Shown here: positions 16,073-24,479 of the stretch, piece by piece | How the letters are laid out: every line of letters starts with the position of its first letter | Position numbering within the stretch: the stretch's first letter is position 1 | Source of the DNA: Verrucomicrobiota bacterium | GTDB taxonomy: Bacteria > Verrucomicrobiota > Verrucomicrobiia > Limisphaerales > JACPZS01 | Assembly: GCA_016195385.1 (NCBI GenBank) | Contig: JACPZS010000117.1 | Coordinates: forward strand, 1-41,312 | Direction of reading: 5' to 3' | DNA: 41,312 bases | Program-made: the position numbers and the translations under genes | The notes under the pieces: generated by a model | Told to the model about the DNA's origin: nothing | Databases searched by the model: none | The model's input: only the letters and a program-made list of their open reading frames with translations

Positions 16073-19000
16073 TCAATGCGAACTGTATTTGCCGGCGACC
16101 GGCATTGGCACCTGGGCCTTGTGCATCAGGTAAGCGACGAGGTCGCGCGCTTGTTCCGCCGTCAACGCTTCGAGCAATCCCTCCGGCATCAAGGACAACG
16201 GTGATTCGCGGATGGCGGTGATCTCACTGCGCTCGATGGTGAGCGTTTCGGTCATCGTCTTGAGTGTGAGCGTGCGCTCGGTTTTGGCGGCGATGAGGCC
16301 GTTGAGCACGCGCCCGTCTTTGAGTTCGACGACGGACATGCGGAAATCGGCAGTCACCACGGCGCTCGGGTCCACGATGTTTTCCAGCAGATAATCGAGA
16401 TTGTCGCGGCCGCCGCCGGTCAGGTCGGGGCCAACTTTTCCGCCTTCGCTGTAAAGCGTGTGGCAGGCGGCGCACGCGGTGTTGAACACGACGCGGCCCT
16501 GGCTCTTGTCGGCTTTGCCTAACACAACGGGAGTGAACTGCGTTTTCCATCTGGCGATGAGCTGTTGTTTGTCCGCAGACGAATCGCGAAGTTCCCCCCA
16601 CACGTCCGCGAGTTTCTTGTTCAACGCCGCGTTATTGAGGCTGCGCATCTGCCGCGCGTGAAAGGCCGAAATGTCTTCGCGCGGAATTTTCTTTTCGGCC
16701 ACGGCGTCCAGCAGGGCGTTGGCGAAAGTGGCGCGCGACACGAGCGCGGAGAGCAGTTGCCCGCGCTCGGATGGATGGAACTGCCGGTAAGATCTGACCA
16801 GTTTCACGCCGACCGCCGGATCGTCGAAACTCGCCAGGCCGCGCGCGGCGACCGAATTCAGAAACTGCACGCCGACCAGTTGCTCGCAAAGTTGCCGCAG
16901 GTCGGGCGCGCGGTTGTCGATGAGCGTCTGCAATGCGGCTTTGCGGGCGCTGAGGTCAGCGCGCTGATCGAGTGCGACTGTTTTCACCGCGTCGAGCGCG
17001 CGGCCATCGCCAAACAAGACACTCAGATCTCGCGCGCGGTCGCGCAACACCGCTTCCACCGAGTCGCTCAGTTTCGCGGCCAGCGCGTCCCAGCCAGCGG
17101 GCTTCGTGGCTTTGTGCCAGCCGGCGAGTCCTTCGGCGATGCCGTTGAGAATGTCGGTTTGGAACGCGGCGGGTTTCGCGACGGAGAGTTTGACCAATTG
17201 ATTCAACGGCGCGGGATTTTTCTCGATGTCCTCGGCGAGCCGGCGGGCAAAAAGTTTGCGCGTGATTGGCAACTCGGTTTTTGCGGCGAGGCCAGCGAGC
17301 GCAGTCGGATCGGTATCAGCGACGGGAATCAATCCGTACCAGATGAGCAGCGGAAGGTTGTGATCGTTCGCGTCTTCCTTGTGGGTGAGCAACGGCGCGG
17401 CCAACTCGGCACGTTGCGACACCGGCAGGCGTTGGAGAGTGGAAGCCAGGGCGAGACGGACGAGGCCAGAGCTGTCGGTTCGCGCGAGACGGGCGAATTC
17501 TTTTTCCGTGGAAACAAGGTTCCGTTCCATTTCGGATTTACGATTTTGGATTTCGGATTTTCCGACGGGCCTTTGGCTCATCGTCGTGTCCAGCGGCCAA
17601 GTATCGCTCAAAAGGCGAACCGCCCAAGTGCGAACGTGCTCATTCGAGTGACGCAGTTGTGCGCGCAGAAATGCTTCATCCGCCGCGCCAATAGAGTAGA
17701 GCGACCAGAGCGCGCGCAACTTCACAACGACGTCGCTGTGCGTCTCGAACAGTTCGCGCAACTGCTCTTTCGCGCCAGCAACTCCACGGGCGTCTTGCGC
17801 CCGCGCCACGAGTTCTAGCCGAGCTTGCCGGCTGAACCACTCGTTTGCGTGCGTGTGCAATTTCACCAATTCGCTCGCGCTTAACTTTGCGATGTCGCCA
17901 GCGGCGCTGCGCTTCGGTTCCCCGTAAGTGATTTTGTAGATGCGTCCGCTCGTGCGGTGGACGCCGGTGCTGTCGTGACATTCGCCCGTGTCGCTCCAGT
18001 CGAGCGCGAACACACCACCGTCCGGCCCGTAACTGAGTTCCATCCCGCGAAACCACGGATCGCTGGCGAAGAAGAAGTCTTTCCCGTGCCGGCCCACGTA
18101 GCCGGAGCCGCTGCGTTCCAGAATTTCCTGATTCGCACGCAGGCCGTGCATGTTCAGCGTGAAAAGGTGGCCGCGGTATTCGGTCGGCCAGTTGTCGCCG
18201 AGATAAATCATCATCCCGATGTGCGCGTGGCCGCCGCCAAGCGTCTCCGCTTTATCGCCGCGTGATCTCGACCAGCCTTCCGCCACGTCGAAGTGCCAGT
18301 GGTCCGCGTGTTGATCAATGAGTTCATAAGCGCGCGGGTTCGGATCGATTGTGTGCGGGCGAACGAAGTGCGCGCCAGCGAAGTCGTGCCAAAGCTGGCC
18401 ATTGACAGTGTTGATGAAAAAAAGTTCGCCGTGCTCGTTCCAATCGTGACCCCAGGGATTCGTGCAGCCGCCACTCAACGCCTCAACGGTTTTGCGTTGG
18501 GGATGGTAGCGCCACATCGTGCCGCGCATCGGAATGCGTTGTTCGGCAGGAGTGCCGGGCGCGCCGATTTCGCCCGGACTCGATGCGCCGCAGCGGCCGT
18601 AGAGCCAGCCATCGGGGCCGAAGCGCAGACCGTTGGCGAAGTTGTGGTAGTTCTCCGGCGGAATCGTGAAACCGTCGAGCACGACTTCGGGCGCGGCGTC
18701 CGGCACATCGTCGCCATTGCGATCCGGGATGAACAACACCTGCGGCGGACACATCACCCACACGCCGCCGTGCCCGACTTCGATGCTGGTGAGCATTTGC
18801 AATTCATCCGTGAAAACTTTGCGCGTGTCGAAGCGGCCGTCGCCGTCTTTGTCTTCAAAAATGACAATGCGATCGCGCAGGTTGAGGTCGAACTTTTTGC
18901 TGCGTTCGGCGTAAGTGTAATTCTCGGCGACCCACAACCGCCCGCGCGCGTCCCACGCCATCGCGATGGGATTCTGCACGTCGGGTTCGGCTGCGAACAC

Positions 19001-19153
19001 GGTGGCCTTGAAGCCCGGTGGCAATTTCATCTTCGCCGCGGCTTCGGCGGGTGGCATCGGTTCCGATTTGTCCGGCTCCGAATTGTACGGAACGGGGAAC
19101 TCAGACGCGCACAGATTGAATGAAATGAGCAGTAACAGGAGCGTCGTTTTCAT
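16073..19153 (-). CDS. PVC-type heme-binding membrane-bound dehydrogenase (CxxCH protein)
   Basis: This 1026-residue protein has a clear signal peptide (MKTTLLLLLISFNLCAS). An N-terminal six-bladed propeller of the PQQ-dependent sugar dehydrogenase type follows (FKATVFAAEPDVQNPIAMAW, ARGRLWVAENYTY, FEDKDGDGRFDTRKVF, GLRFGPDGWLYGRCG, MELSYGPDGGVFALDWSDTG). The middle third is alpha-helical and HEAT-like. A C-terminal cytochrome c domain carries the heme motif CAACHTLYSEGGKVGPDLTG near residue 890 and ends with DLVAYLMHKAQ. This architecture is characteristic of planctomycetes and verrucomicrobia; a sugar or alcohol is the presumed substrate, oxidised in the periplasm with electrons passed through heme. 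It is the first gene of the five-gene operon and diverges from the plus-strand gene at 19322. A period-7 array is translated in its helical section. Confidence 0.92.
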   Translation of the reverse strand: MKTTLLLLLISFNLCASEFPVPYNSEPDKSEPMPPAEAAAKMKLPPGFKATVFAAEPDVQNPIAMAWDARGRLWVAENYTYAERSKKFDLNLRDRIVIFEDKDGDGRFDTRKVFTDELQMLTSIEVGHGGVWVMCPPQVLFIPDRNGDDVPDAAPEVVLDGFTIPPENYHNFANGLRFGPDGWLYGRCGASSPGEIGAPGTPAEQRIPMRGTMWRYHPQRKTVEALSGGCTNPWGHDWNEHGELFFINTVNGQLWHDFAGAHFVRPHTIDPNPRAYELIDQHADHWHFDVAEGWSRSRGDKAETLGGGHAHIGMMIYLGDNWPTEYRGHLFTLNMHGLRANQEILERSGSGYVGRHGKDFFFASDPWFRGMELSYGPDGGVFALDWSDTGECHDSTGVHRTSGRIYKITYGEPKRSAAGDIAKLSASELVKLHTHANEWFSRQARLELVARAQDARGVAGAKEQLRELFETHSDVVVKLRALWSLYSIGAADEAFLRAQLRHSNEHVRTWAVRLLSDTWPLDTTMSQRPVGKSEIQNRKSEMERNLVSTEKEFARLARTDSSGLVRLALASTLQRLPVSQRAELAAPLLTHKEDANDHNLPLLIWYGLIPVADTDPTALAGLAAKTELPITRKLFARRLAEDIEKNPAPLNQLVKLSVAKPAAFQTDILNGIAEGLAGWHKATKPAGWDALAAKLSDSVEAVLRDRARDLSVLFGDGRALDAVKTVALDQRADLSARKAALQTLIDNRAPDLRQLCEQLVGVQFLNSVAARGLASFDDPAVGVKLVRSYRQFHPSERGQLLSALVSRATFANALLDAVAEKKIPREDISAFHARQMRSLNNAALNKKLADVWGELRDSSADKQQLIARWKTQFTPVVLGKADKSQGRVVFNTACAACHTLYSEGGKVGPDLTGGGRDNLDYLLENIVDPSAVVTADFRMSVVELKDGRVLNGLIAAKTERTLTLKTMTETLTIERSEITAIRESPLSLMPEGLLEALTAEQARDLVAYLMHKAQVPMPVAGKYSSH
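17530..17565 (-). repeat. Heptanucleotide array (5 units) in the dehydrogenase gene
   Basis: Plus-strand units ATTTCGG, ATTTACG, ATTTTGG, ATTTCGG and ATTTTCCG give period 7 with one unit a base longer; the coding strand reads repeats of about AAATCCR. It encodes GKSEIQNRKSEMERN, a hydrophilic loop inside the HEAT-like section. Confidence 0.7.
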
Positions 19154-19321
19154 GCGCGCGAATTTAGTTTAGATCGGAGAACTGCCGTCCAGTATGGCGC
19201 TAAATCAAACGCCCATGCCAGTCAAACTTTTCACCAAGTTGAATCAGATAATTCCGCAGTCCGTCCGCTTGCTTCCGTGCCAAGTCTCGCTAAACTCATT
19301 TCGTTTTCAAACATCCGGCTT
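19154..19321. other. Divergent intergenic region, presumed promoters
   Basis: This 168-nt stretch separates the divergent operon heads at 19153 (minus) and 19322 (plus), so promoters for both must lie here or inside the flanking starts. It is less GC-rich than the genes. I see no convincing -35/-10 pair, operator palindrome or riboswitch, so only the position is informative. Confidence 0.4.
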
Positions 19322-21202
19322 ATGAATTCGCACCACAACGTGAAGAAGAATGGAAAATTTTTGCAAAACCCCGCGCTACTCGTTCTGCTGGCAACCTTCG
19401 CGGGTCTGACCGCAATCCAGCAAGCTGCAGCAGCGACCAATGTCGTCATCTGGGACACCGGCGCGCGTCTCGCGGACGCGGCGGACGCAGAGAGCCGGGC
19501 TGGCTGGAAGGCCGTGCCGTCCGAGCTTTTCGTCTTTGAAGCCGAGCCGCTCAAGGCCGCTTCGGATCCGGGATACTATGGCCGGGAGTACTCGTTCACC
19601 GGCGACACGGTCGTGGAGAACCGCAGCCTCACCGCAGTGTTCTGGTCGGCGCGAGGACGGGTGGTGCTCTACTCGAAAGCGGATGCTAATGGTGGCCCTT
19701 CGCCAGGAAATGGCAGCTTCGGCAAAAAAATCCTGGAGTTCGTCCCGTTGCAATTAAAGGCGCAGCCCGGGAAGATCACTCGTTGTGAGATTTTGCGAAA
19801 TGCCGGTGATGAAGTGATGGTGGAGGTTGCTTTTTCCGCCCAGGGATCAGCAGATGTATCGGCGGTGTTTTCCTTCGGCAAGAATGAGATCGTGGAGATC
19901 AAGCCCGCTGAAATAATGAAAGGGATCAGTTTACTCAGTCCGATCGAGTATGGCGTTGTGCCTGGTTTTATCGGCGATGATTTGATCTTTGGTCCGGCAG
20001 AATACGCGCCCGCTGACGCGCTTGCCATTCCATCGGAAAATATTTTTGTCGGATTGTTGAAGGGCGAGGGCAACGAATTGGTGATGACCTGGCCAAAGGG
20101 GAAGCAACAGTTGAAGCTCAAGTCGGTCAACGGCCCGCAAGGCAAGCGTATCATCGAGTCCGTTGATTTCGACAACGACGGACAAAGCATCTACCTGGCG
20201 GCGTTGAGCGCACCTGGTATCTGGCACCGGGAAGAGTTGAAGCCGGCTTACTTGGAAAAAGACGTGACGTTGACGTGGAAGAAACCTTTCGCGGCCAAAT
20301 GGAAAACTCAGCTAACGGAAGCCGGAGTGAGAACCACGTTTGCCTTTCGCGAGGCCAAGGGAACGGTCTGGCGCGGCGTGCCTGGCTCGTACGATTATCC
20401 CGTCTGGTTTCAAGGGGGCACCGCGTTCTATCACCTCAGCAAAAAGGTGCCCCCGAAAGGCGAATCACTGGTGTACTTTCTCGACGCGCAGGACACGCCT
20501 CTCTCCGTCTCCACGCCCGTCGATATCATGAAAGCGACGCTCGGTCGGCAGATGTGCGAGCCGATCCTTGACGCCGCCGGCCAGAAACTCCGCACGCACC
20601 ATCGACGCGGTGGCGACGGCGTTCATCGCGCCTGCACCTGTGGATGCACGGAAGCCATCCAGGCGGTTTTCGAGAAGAGCCAGGAGGTTGCGAAGAAAGA
20701 CGACATCAAGGAGGCGTTGAGCGACATGAACTTTTTCGTCGAATGCCACGTGGAGAGAATCGAGGAGTACCGGCGTTTCGCCGGTGACATGATCCAGTTC
20801 CTGCGGGCGAAACAGTCCGCTGCTCCCGAGCTGAAGCCGTTCCTTGAAAGTCTGGAGCAGATCGTTCAGCAAATCCCACAGGAGTACGACGTGCAGAAAG
20901 AGAACATGAAGTCGTCGGAACATGCGAGTGAGCTGACTCGCCAGACGCTGGCCCTGACCGCCAGCAAAAGCACCAACAACCTGACGGCCTACATGGATCT
21001 GCTCAAGGCCTGGCGGGCGATGGGCGGCGCCCAGGATTATGTGGTGGCCCAGTGCCACATGATTACGCGGAAACTCTCTCAGGAGGCGGGCTATGGTTGC
21101 GTCAACGATCCAAAAGCTGTGCCTGTGGCGCAAGAAGTCCGGGCGCGCTGCCGTCAGGTGCTCAGGAATCCCGACGGCTATGAGATTTGGGCGAACTACT
21201 GA
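19322..21202 (+). CDS. Secreted hypothetical protein with a cysteine cluster
   Basis: The start at ATG 19322 is preferred because it gives a signal peptide (NPALLVLLATFAGLTAIQQAAA); an in-frame GTG at 19277 would add 15 unsupported residues. The 626-residue product is not a family I recognise. The N-terminal ~400 residues alternate beta-strands and loops (WDTGARLADAADAESRAGWK, FGPAEYAPADALAIPSEN, LTWKKPFAAKWKTQLTEAG). A sharp histidine/cysteine motif follows (HRRGGDGVHRACTCGCTEAI), then a helical C-terminus with charged heptad-like stretches (QEVAKKDDIKEALSDMNFFV, LRAKQSAAPELKPFLESLEQ) ending in PDGYEIWANY. The cysteine cluster could bind metal. It is followed after 36 nt by the FGE-like lipoprotein and then the TIM-barrel gene, which suggests a shared transcript. 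Confidence 0.75.
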   Translation: MNSHHNVKKNGKFLQNPALLVLLATFAGLTAIQQAAAATNVVIWDTGARLADAADAESRAGWKAVPSELFVFEAEPLKAASDPGYYGREYSFTGDTVVENRSLTAVFWSARGRVVLYSKADANGGPSPGNGSFGKKILEFVPLQLKAQPGKITRCEILRNAGDEVMVEVAFSAQGSADVSAVFSFGKNEIVEIKPAEIMKGISLLSPIEYGVVPGFIGDDLIFGPAEYAPADALAIPSENIFVGLLKGEGNELVMTWPKGKQQLKLKSVNGPQGKRIIESVDFDNDGQSIYLAALSAPGIWHREELKPAYLEKDVTLTWKKPFAAKWKTQLTEAGVRTTFAFREAKGTVWRGVPGSYDYPVWFQGGTAFYHLSKKVPPKGESLVYFLDAQDTPLSVSTPVDIMKATLGRQMCEPILDAAGQKLRTHHRRGGDGVHRACTCGCTEAIQAVFEKSQEVAKKDDIKEALSDMNFFVECHVERIEEYRRFAGDMIQFLRAKQSAAPELKPFLESLEQIVQQIPQEYDVQKENMKSSEHASELTRQTLALTASKSTNNLTAYMDLLKAWRAMGGAQDYVVAQCHMITRKLSQEAGYGCVNDPKAVPVAQEVRARCRQVLRNPDGYEIWANY

Positions 21203-21238
21203 GCGCGCGGAACGAAGCCTGAAATCCCATCGCGCGCC

Positions 21239-22141
21239 ATGAAACACTCTTCCGCAATCGGTTTGCTCGTTCTTTGCGCGTTGGTGCTGCTTTCAGGTTG
21301 TGGACGCAAGGCTTCCAACGACAGCGCGAACCCTCCGGATGCCGGCCCGAAGGTGCAGAGCGCCCTAGCGAAAGTGGCCGCCAGCTCGAATCAACCAGCA
21401 ACGAACGCGACGGAGATGGTCCAGATTCCCGGTGGCAAGTTCATGATGGGCGACAAGGACGAGGTCGATGCGCCGCCGCACGAAGTGGTCGTCAGCTCAT
21501 TCCTGATGGACAGGCACCTGGTGACGCAGGAGCAATTCCAGAAAATCATCGGCGCGAATCCGTCGCGCTGGAAGGGAGACAAGAACCCCGTCGAGCAATT
21601 GCGCTGGTCGGATGCGGTGAAGTTTTGCAACAAGCGCTCGGAGTTGGAAGGGCTTCAGCCTTGTTACGACTTGAAAACCTTGAAGTGCGATTTCGATTCG
21701 AACGGCTATCGGCTGCCCACGGAAGCCGAATGGGAATACGCGTGCCGGGCTGGCACCACGACGGCGTATTTCTTCGGCGACAGCCCGGCGAAAGTGGGCG
21801 ACTACGCGTGGTTCGACAAAAATTCCGGCGCGCATCCGCGTCCTGTGGGCCAGAAGCAGCCGAATCCGTGGGGGCTCTACGACATGGCCGGCAACGTCTG
21901 GGAATGGTGCAACGACTTCTACAAGGTGGATTATTACCAGGAGGCTTCTCGCGAGAATCCGCGCGGGCCAAACGAAGGTCAGAACAAAGTGCTGCGCGGT
22001 GGCGCGTGGAGATTCAGCGCTGACAACTGTCGCTCCGGGTATCGCTACAACGAAAGTCCCGGCTACTCTGATGTCTGTTTCGGCTACGACATCTACGGCT
22101 TCCGCTGCGTGAAAAAGTCGTCAGGCGCCGCCGCACCGTAA
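21239..22141 (+). CDS. FGE-sulfatase-domain (SUMF1-like) lipoprotein
   Basis: This 300-residue protein begins with a lipoprotein signal (LLSGCGRK, lipidated Cys at residue 21), then a low-complexity linker, then an FGE-sulfatase domain from about residue 58: MVQIPGGKFMMGDKDEVDAP, VTQEQFQKIIGANPSRW, YRLPTEAEWEYACRAGTTTA, GLYDMAGNVWEWCNDFY, KVLRGGAWRFSADNCRSGYR and YGFRCVKK. Aerobic formylglycine-generating enzymes use a cysteine pair in the GGS...C....C region; here only one cysteine (DNCRSG) is in that region, and no sulfatase gene is in the window. It is therefore more likely a non-oxidase member of the fold, perhaps binding or modifying envelope components. Its 3' end was the source of, or shares ancestry with, a broken fragment near 24.1 kb, and a second complete copy lies at 33159. 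Confidence 0.88.
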   Translation: MKHSSAIGLLVLCALVLLSGCGRKASNDSANPPDAGPKVQSALAKVAASSNQPATNATEMVQIPGGKFMMGDKDEVDAPPHEVVVSSFLMDRHLVTQEQFQKIIGANPSRWKGDKNPVEQLRWSDAVKFCNKRSELEGLQPCYDLKTLKCDFDSNGYRLPTEAEWEYACRAGTTTAYFFGDSPAKVGDYAWFDKNSGAHPRPVGQKQPNPWGLYDMAGNVWEWCNDFYKVDYYQEASRENPRGPNEGQNKVLRGGAWRFSADNCRSGYRYNESPGYSDVCFGYDIYGFRCVKKSSGAAAP

Positions 22142-22164
22142 ACAAAGGGAAACATTGCACCGTT

Positions 22165-23046
22165 ATGAACCGCCGAACCTTCCTCCAGACTGCAACCGCC
22201 GCCACATCCGCACTCGCCGGCCTTCCGATAAGCCGTGTCTTCGCCGTGGAAAAACCAAACTGGCCCATCGGGTGTTTCAACCGCCCGTGGACGAAGTGGA
22301 GCTACGACGACGCGCTCGATGGCATTGCTGCCGCCGGCTACAAACTCACCGGCCTGCTCACGGCGCAGAAAGGCGAGGCGTTCACCTCATCCGCCGCCAC
22401 GCCAGAATATCTGGACGCACTGAAGAAACGCATCGCGCAACGCGGGCTGACCGTGAACATGACCGTCGTCCGCTTCAAGCCGGACGCCCCGCTCGCCGAC
22501 AACATCGCTGACCTCCACCAGCAGATCGAAAATGCGGCGCGGCTGGAACTAAAATTCATGCTCACCTTCGGCGTGGACAAGCCGGAGCACTACGAAAACT
22601 TCTACCGCCTCATGGCCGCCGCCGCCGCGCAATCGGACAAGCGCGGCCTCAAGCTCGTCTTGAAACCGCACGGCGGCGGTAGCGGCGCGTCCGAGGAGAT
22701 TTTGCGCTGCATGGAGAAGGTCGCGCACACGAACTTCAAAATCTGGTACGACGCCGGCAACATTATCTACTACACCGGCAAGGACCCGCTGGCCGAACTG
22801 GAACCGATCGCGAAACACGTCACGGGCTTTTGCGCGAAGGATTGTGCCGCGCCCAAGGCCGAAGTGATGTCTCAGTTCGGCACCGGCAAGGTGGATTTCA
22901 AAGTCGTGTTCGCGAAGCTGAAATCCGTCGGCTTCAACGGCCCGATCATGGTCGAGGGCGTCAAAGTCGGCGCAACCGCCGAAGAGACGACCGCCAACGC
23001 CCGCGACAACCGGGAGTTTTTAGAGAAGACGCTGGCGGCCATTTGA
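22165..23046 (+). CDS. Tat-exported sugar phosphate isomerase/epimerase-like TIM-barrel protein
   Basis: This 293-residue protein opens with a twin-arginine signal (NRRTFLQTATAATSALAG) and continues as an AP endonuclease 2/xylose isomerase-like TIM barrel: WTKWSYDDALDGIAAAGYK, LKKRIAQRGLTVNMTVVRF, LKLVLKPHGGGSGASEEIL, IWYDAGNIIYYTGKDPLAEL, HVTGFCAKDCAA and GFNGPIMVEGVKVG. Conserved acidic/histidine positions (KPHGG, YDAGN, KDC, EG) fit the metal site of this superfamily. The substrate is probably a sugar or polyol derivative in the periplasm; the exact reaction cannot be deduced. It begins 24 nt after the FGE-like lipoprotein and is probably the last intact gene of this plus-strand transcript. 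Confidence 0.88.
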   Translation: MNRRTFLQTATAATSALAGLPISRVFAVEKPNWPIGCFNRPWTKWSYDDALDGIAAAGYKLTGLLTAQKGEAFTSSAATPEYLDALKKRIAQRGLTVNMTVVRFKPDAPLADNIADLHQQIENAARLELKFMLTFGVDKPEHYENFYRLMAAAAAQSDKRGLKLVLKPHGGGSGASEEILRCMEKVAHTNFKIWYDAGNIIYYTGKDPLAELEPIAKHVTGFCAKDCAAPKAEVMSQFGTGKVDFKVVFAKLKSVGFNGPIMVEGVKVGATAEETTANARDNREFLEKTLAAI

Positions 23047-23058
23047 AGTCTGACTTGC

Positions 23059-23139
23059 GTGGACATCAGTGAAACCATCACCACCGTCAATCGGGTGCAG
23101 GCCGACGGCATCATTGGTCGCTACGCTATCGGTGGCGCG
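23059..23139 (+). pseudogene. N-terminal fragment of a nucleotidyltransferase-like gene
   Basis: The 27 codons starting at 23059 read MDISETITTVNRVQADGIIG then RYAIGGA. I recognise QADGxIGRYAIGGA as the conserved opening of a family of small nucleotidyltransferase-fold proteins common in accessory regions, normally continuing into an acidic D-x-D motif. Here the similarity ends after GGA, and the frame runs on antisense to the 3' end of the GYF_2/DUF4190 gene. It is best read as a 5' remnant left after deletion or insertion. The fragment is short, so the assignment is moderate. Confidence 0.5.
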
Positions 23140-23156
23140 GAGTCGAAAGAAAGCGA

Positions 23157-23981
23157 TCACCTTTTGAACCGCCTGGTTCGCAGGCCGCCTTGGACACTCC
23201 CGTCACCCAGTCCGGTGCTACCGTGGATTGGACATTCAAACACCACCGCCTGCGCATCTCCGCTCTTCTCGTCATACCCCGGTTCGACGTATTCGTAGGA
23301 GACGTTCCCCGGCCCAAATCCAGCCCAATTGGCCGCCGGTGTTTTCGCGCCATCACCCGGGCACACCAATATCTTGGGAGTACCCAGCTCGTTGGACATG
23401 GACTTGAAATCTGGTGGAAACTTGTCGCCGTGGTTCATGGCCCAGATTCGCGCGGCGAGACCGATTTGTTTCAGGTTGTTCACGCATTGGATTCGCTGGG
23501 CATTGCCTTTGGCTTTCGCCAGTGTCGGCAGCAACATGGCGGCAAAGATGGGAAGCATCGCGAGGCTGACGTAGCCCAGCACGAAGCCGGCAATCGCCAA
23601 TCCACCACCACCGGATTTCAGCGGATTTTTGCGCGACCGATTGTAGGCGATGTGGCCGGTAATGATCGCAGGAATGCCGGTAAAAATTGAAAGGCAGACC
23701 AGCGACAGCGCGCCGAGCACAAGGCTGGTAATGGCCAGTCCGCTGGCCGGAGGACGCTTGGTGGGTAGGAGGGGCGGCGCGCTCAGGACCGGGCTTGGCG
23801 TTGTCTTGGCGGCCAACGCTTCCGCAAATTCTTGGAATTCCGCGAGCGCTTTCCATTCACTGGTTCCTTCCGCCTGGGCTTTGGTCTGGCCTGCGGCGCG
23901 TCCGTCCGCTATCCACTGGCGCACCTGATCCGCGCTCACCGGTTCGTACTCTTTCTGATCCGTTCCAAGGATTTTATACAT
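23157..23981 (-). CDS. GYF_2/DUF4190 membrane protein with prepilin-like C-terminus
   Basis: This 274-residue protein has three parts. The N-terminal ~60 residues form a GYF_2 domain (MYKILGTDQKEYEPVSADQV, WIADGRAAGQTKAQAEG). A DUF4190-type membrane region follows (PPASGLAITSLVLGALSLVC, FTGIPAIITGHIAYNRSRKN, GGGGLAIAGFVLGYVSLAML). The C-terminal part resembles verrucomicrobial DUF1559/prepilin-like domains: MLLPTLAKAKGNAQRIQCVN, NNLKQIGLAARIWAMNHGDK, then a final H-x(5)-GDGSV segment. Proteins with this order are numerous in Verrucomicrobiota and their function is unknown. It stands alone on the minus strand among plus-strand genes and fragments. Its last codons overlap nothing, but its 3' end abuts the nucleotidyltransferase remnant. 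Confidence 0.85.
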   Translation of the reverse strand: MYKILGTDQKEYEPVSADQVRQWIADGRAAGQTKAQAEGTSEWKALAEFQEFAEALAAKTTPSPVLSAPPLLPTKRPPASGLAITSLVLGALSLVCLSIFTGIPAIITGHIAYNRSRKNPLKSGGGGLAIAGFVLGYVSLAMLPIFAAMLLPTLAKAKGNAQRIQCVNNLKQIGLAARIWAMNHGDKFPPDFKSMSNELGTPKILVCPGDGAKTPAANWAGFGPGNVSYEYVEPGYDEKSGDAQAVVFECPIHGSTGLGDGSVQGGLRTRRFKR

Positions 23982-24082
23982 GGAGATATGATTGAGTTTG
24001 GTTCGTTTGACCGGCTTGGCGAGCTTTTCTCACGCGCTTCTTTGAAACAAGCAAACCATTACCCGCGCACTTTCAAAACTAT

Positions 24083-24158
24083 GCGGACGTCTGTTTCGGC
24101 TACGACAATCTACGGCTTTCGCTGCTTTGGGAAGGCCTCGAACGCCGTGAGGCTATAA
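24083..24158 (+). pseudogene. 3' fragment of an FGE-like gene with a 1-nt insertion
   Basis: Bases 24084-24135 closely match 22070-22120, the end of the intact FGE-like lipoprotein gene: both encode DVCFGYD then IYGFRC. In the fragment an extra A after the GYD codons shifts the frame, and the resumed frame reads IYGFRCFGKASNAVRL and stops at 24158, as a proper family C-terminus would. Upstream of about 24083 the similarity is lost. It is a degraded copy about 2 kb from its relative. Confidence 0.75.
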
Positions 24159-24245
24159 ATGTGATTGCCGGTGTGAGCGAGCATCGGCATGAGTTCTTGC
24201 TGAACTTGCCGTTGACTTACGAGCGGGAATTCCTACCTTCACCGC

Positions 24246-24479
24246 ATGGACGCCACTGTTCAGGCCGACGGCAAAATCAGCGTTCCAAAGGAACTGCGGG
24301 ATGCGCTCGGCCTCGATACCGGCACGGTCATGGATCTTCAGCAACAAGCTGGCGCGCTCGTCGCACGGAAGAAGGCCGATCCAGACGTGTTTGAGAAATG
24401 GCGCGGGCGCGGACGACTCCCCGGCAGCGTCAGCACCGACGAATACCTGCGGCTGACCCGAGATGGTGACCGCCGTTGA
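24246..24479 (+). CDS. vapB: AbrB/VapB-family antitoxin
   Basis: This 77-residue protein has an AbrB/SpoVT swapped-hairpin DNA-binding domain at its N-terminus: VQADGKISVPKELRDALGLD, followed by GTVMDLQQQAGALVARK. The C-terminal ~30 residues (FEKWRGRGRLPGSVSTDEYL) form the toxin-binding tail typical of VapB antitoxins. Such proteins neutralise a PIN-domain VapC toxin and repress their own promoter. The stop codon overlaps the vapC start by 17 nt, the usual arrangement for a coupled toxin-antitoxin pair. The toxin gene here is truncated, so the antitoxin may be an orphan in practice. Confidence 0.88.
   Translation: MDATVQADGKISVPKELRDALGLDTGTVMDLQQQAGALVARKKADPDVFEKWRGRGRLPGSVSTDEYLRLTRDGDRR

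Noticed and set aside
21239..22141. Annotation as a true sulfatase-activating formylglycine-generating enzyme
   Set aside because: Only one cysteine is in the expected redox-pair region and no sulfatase gene is in the window, so the more general FGE-domain call was kept.
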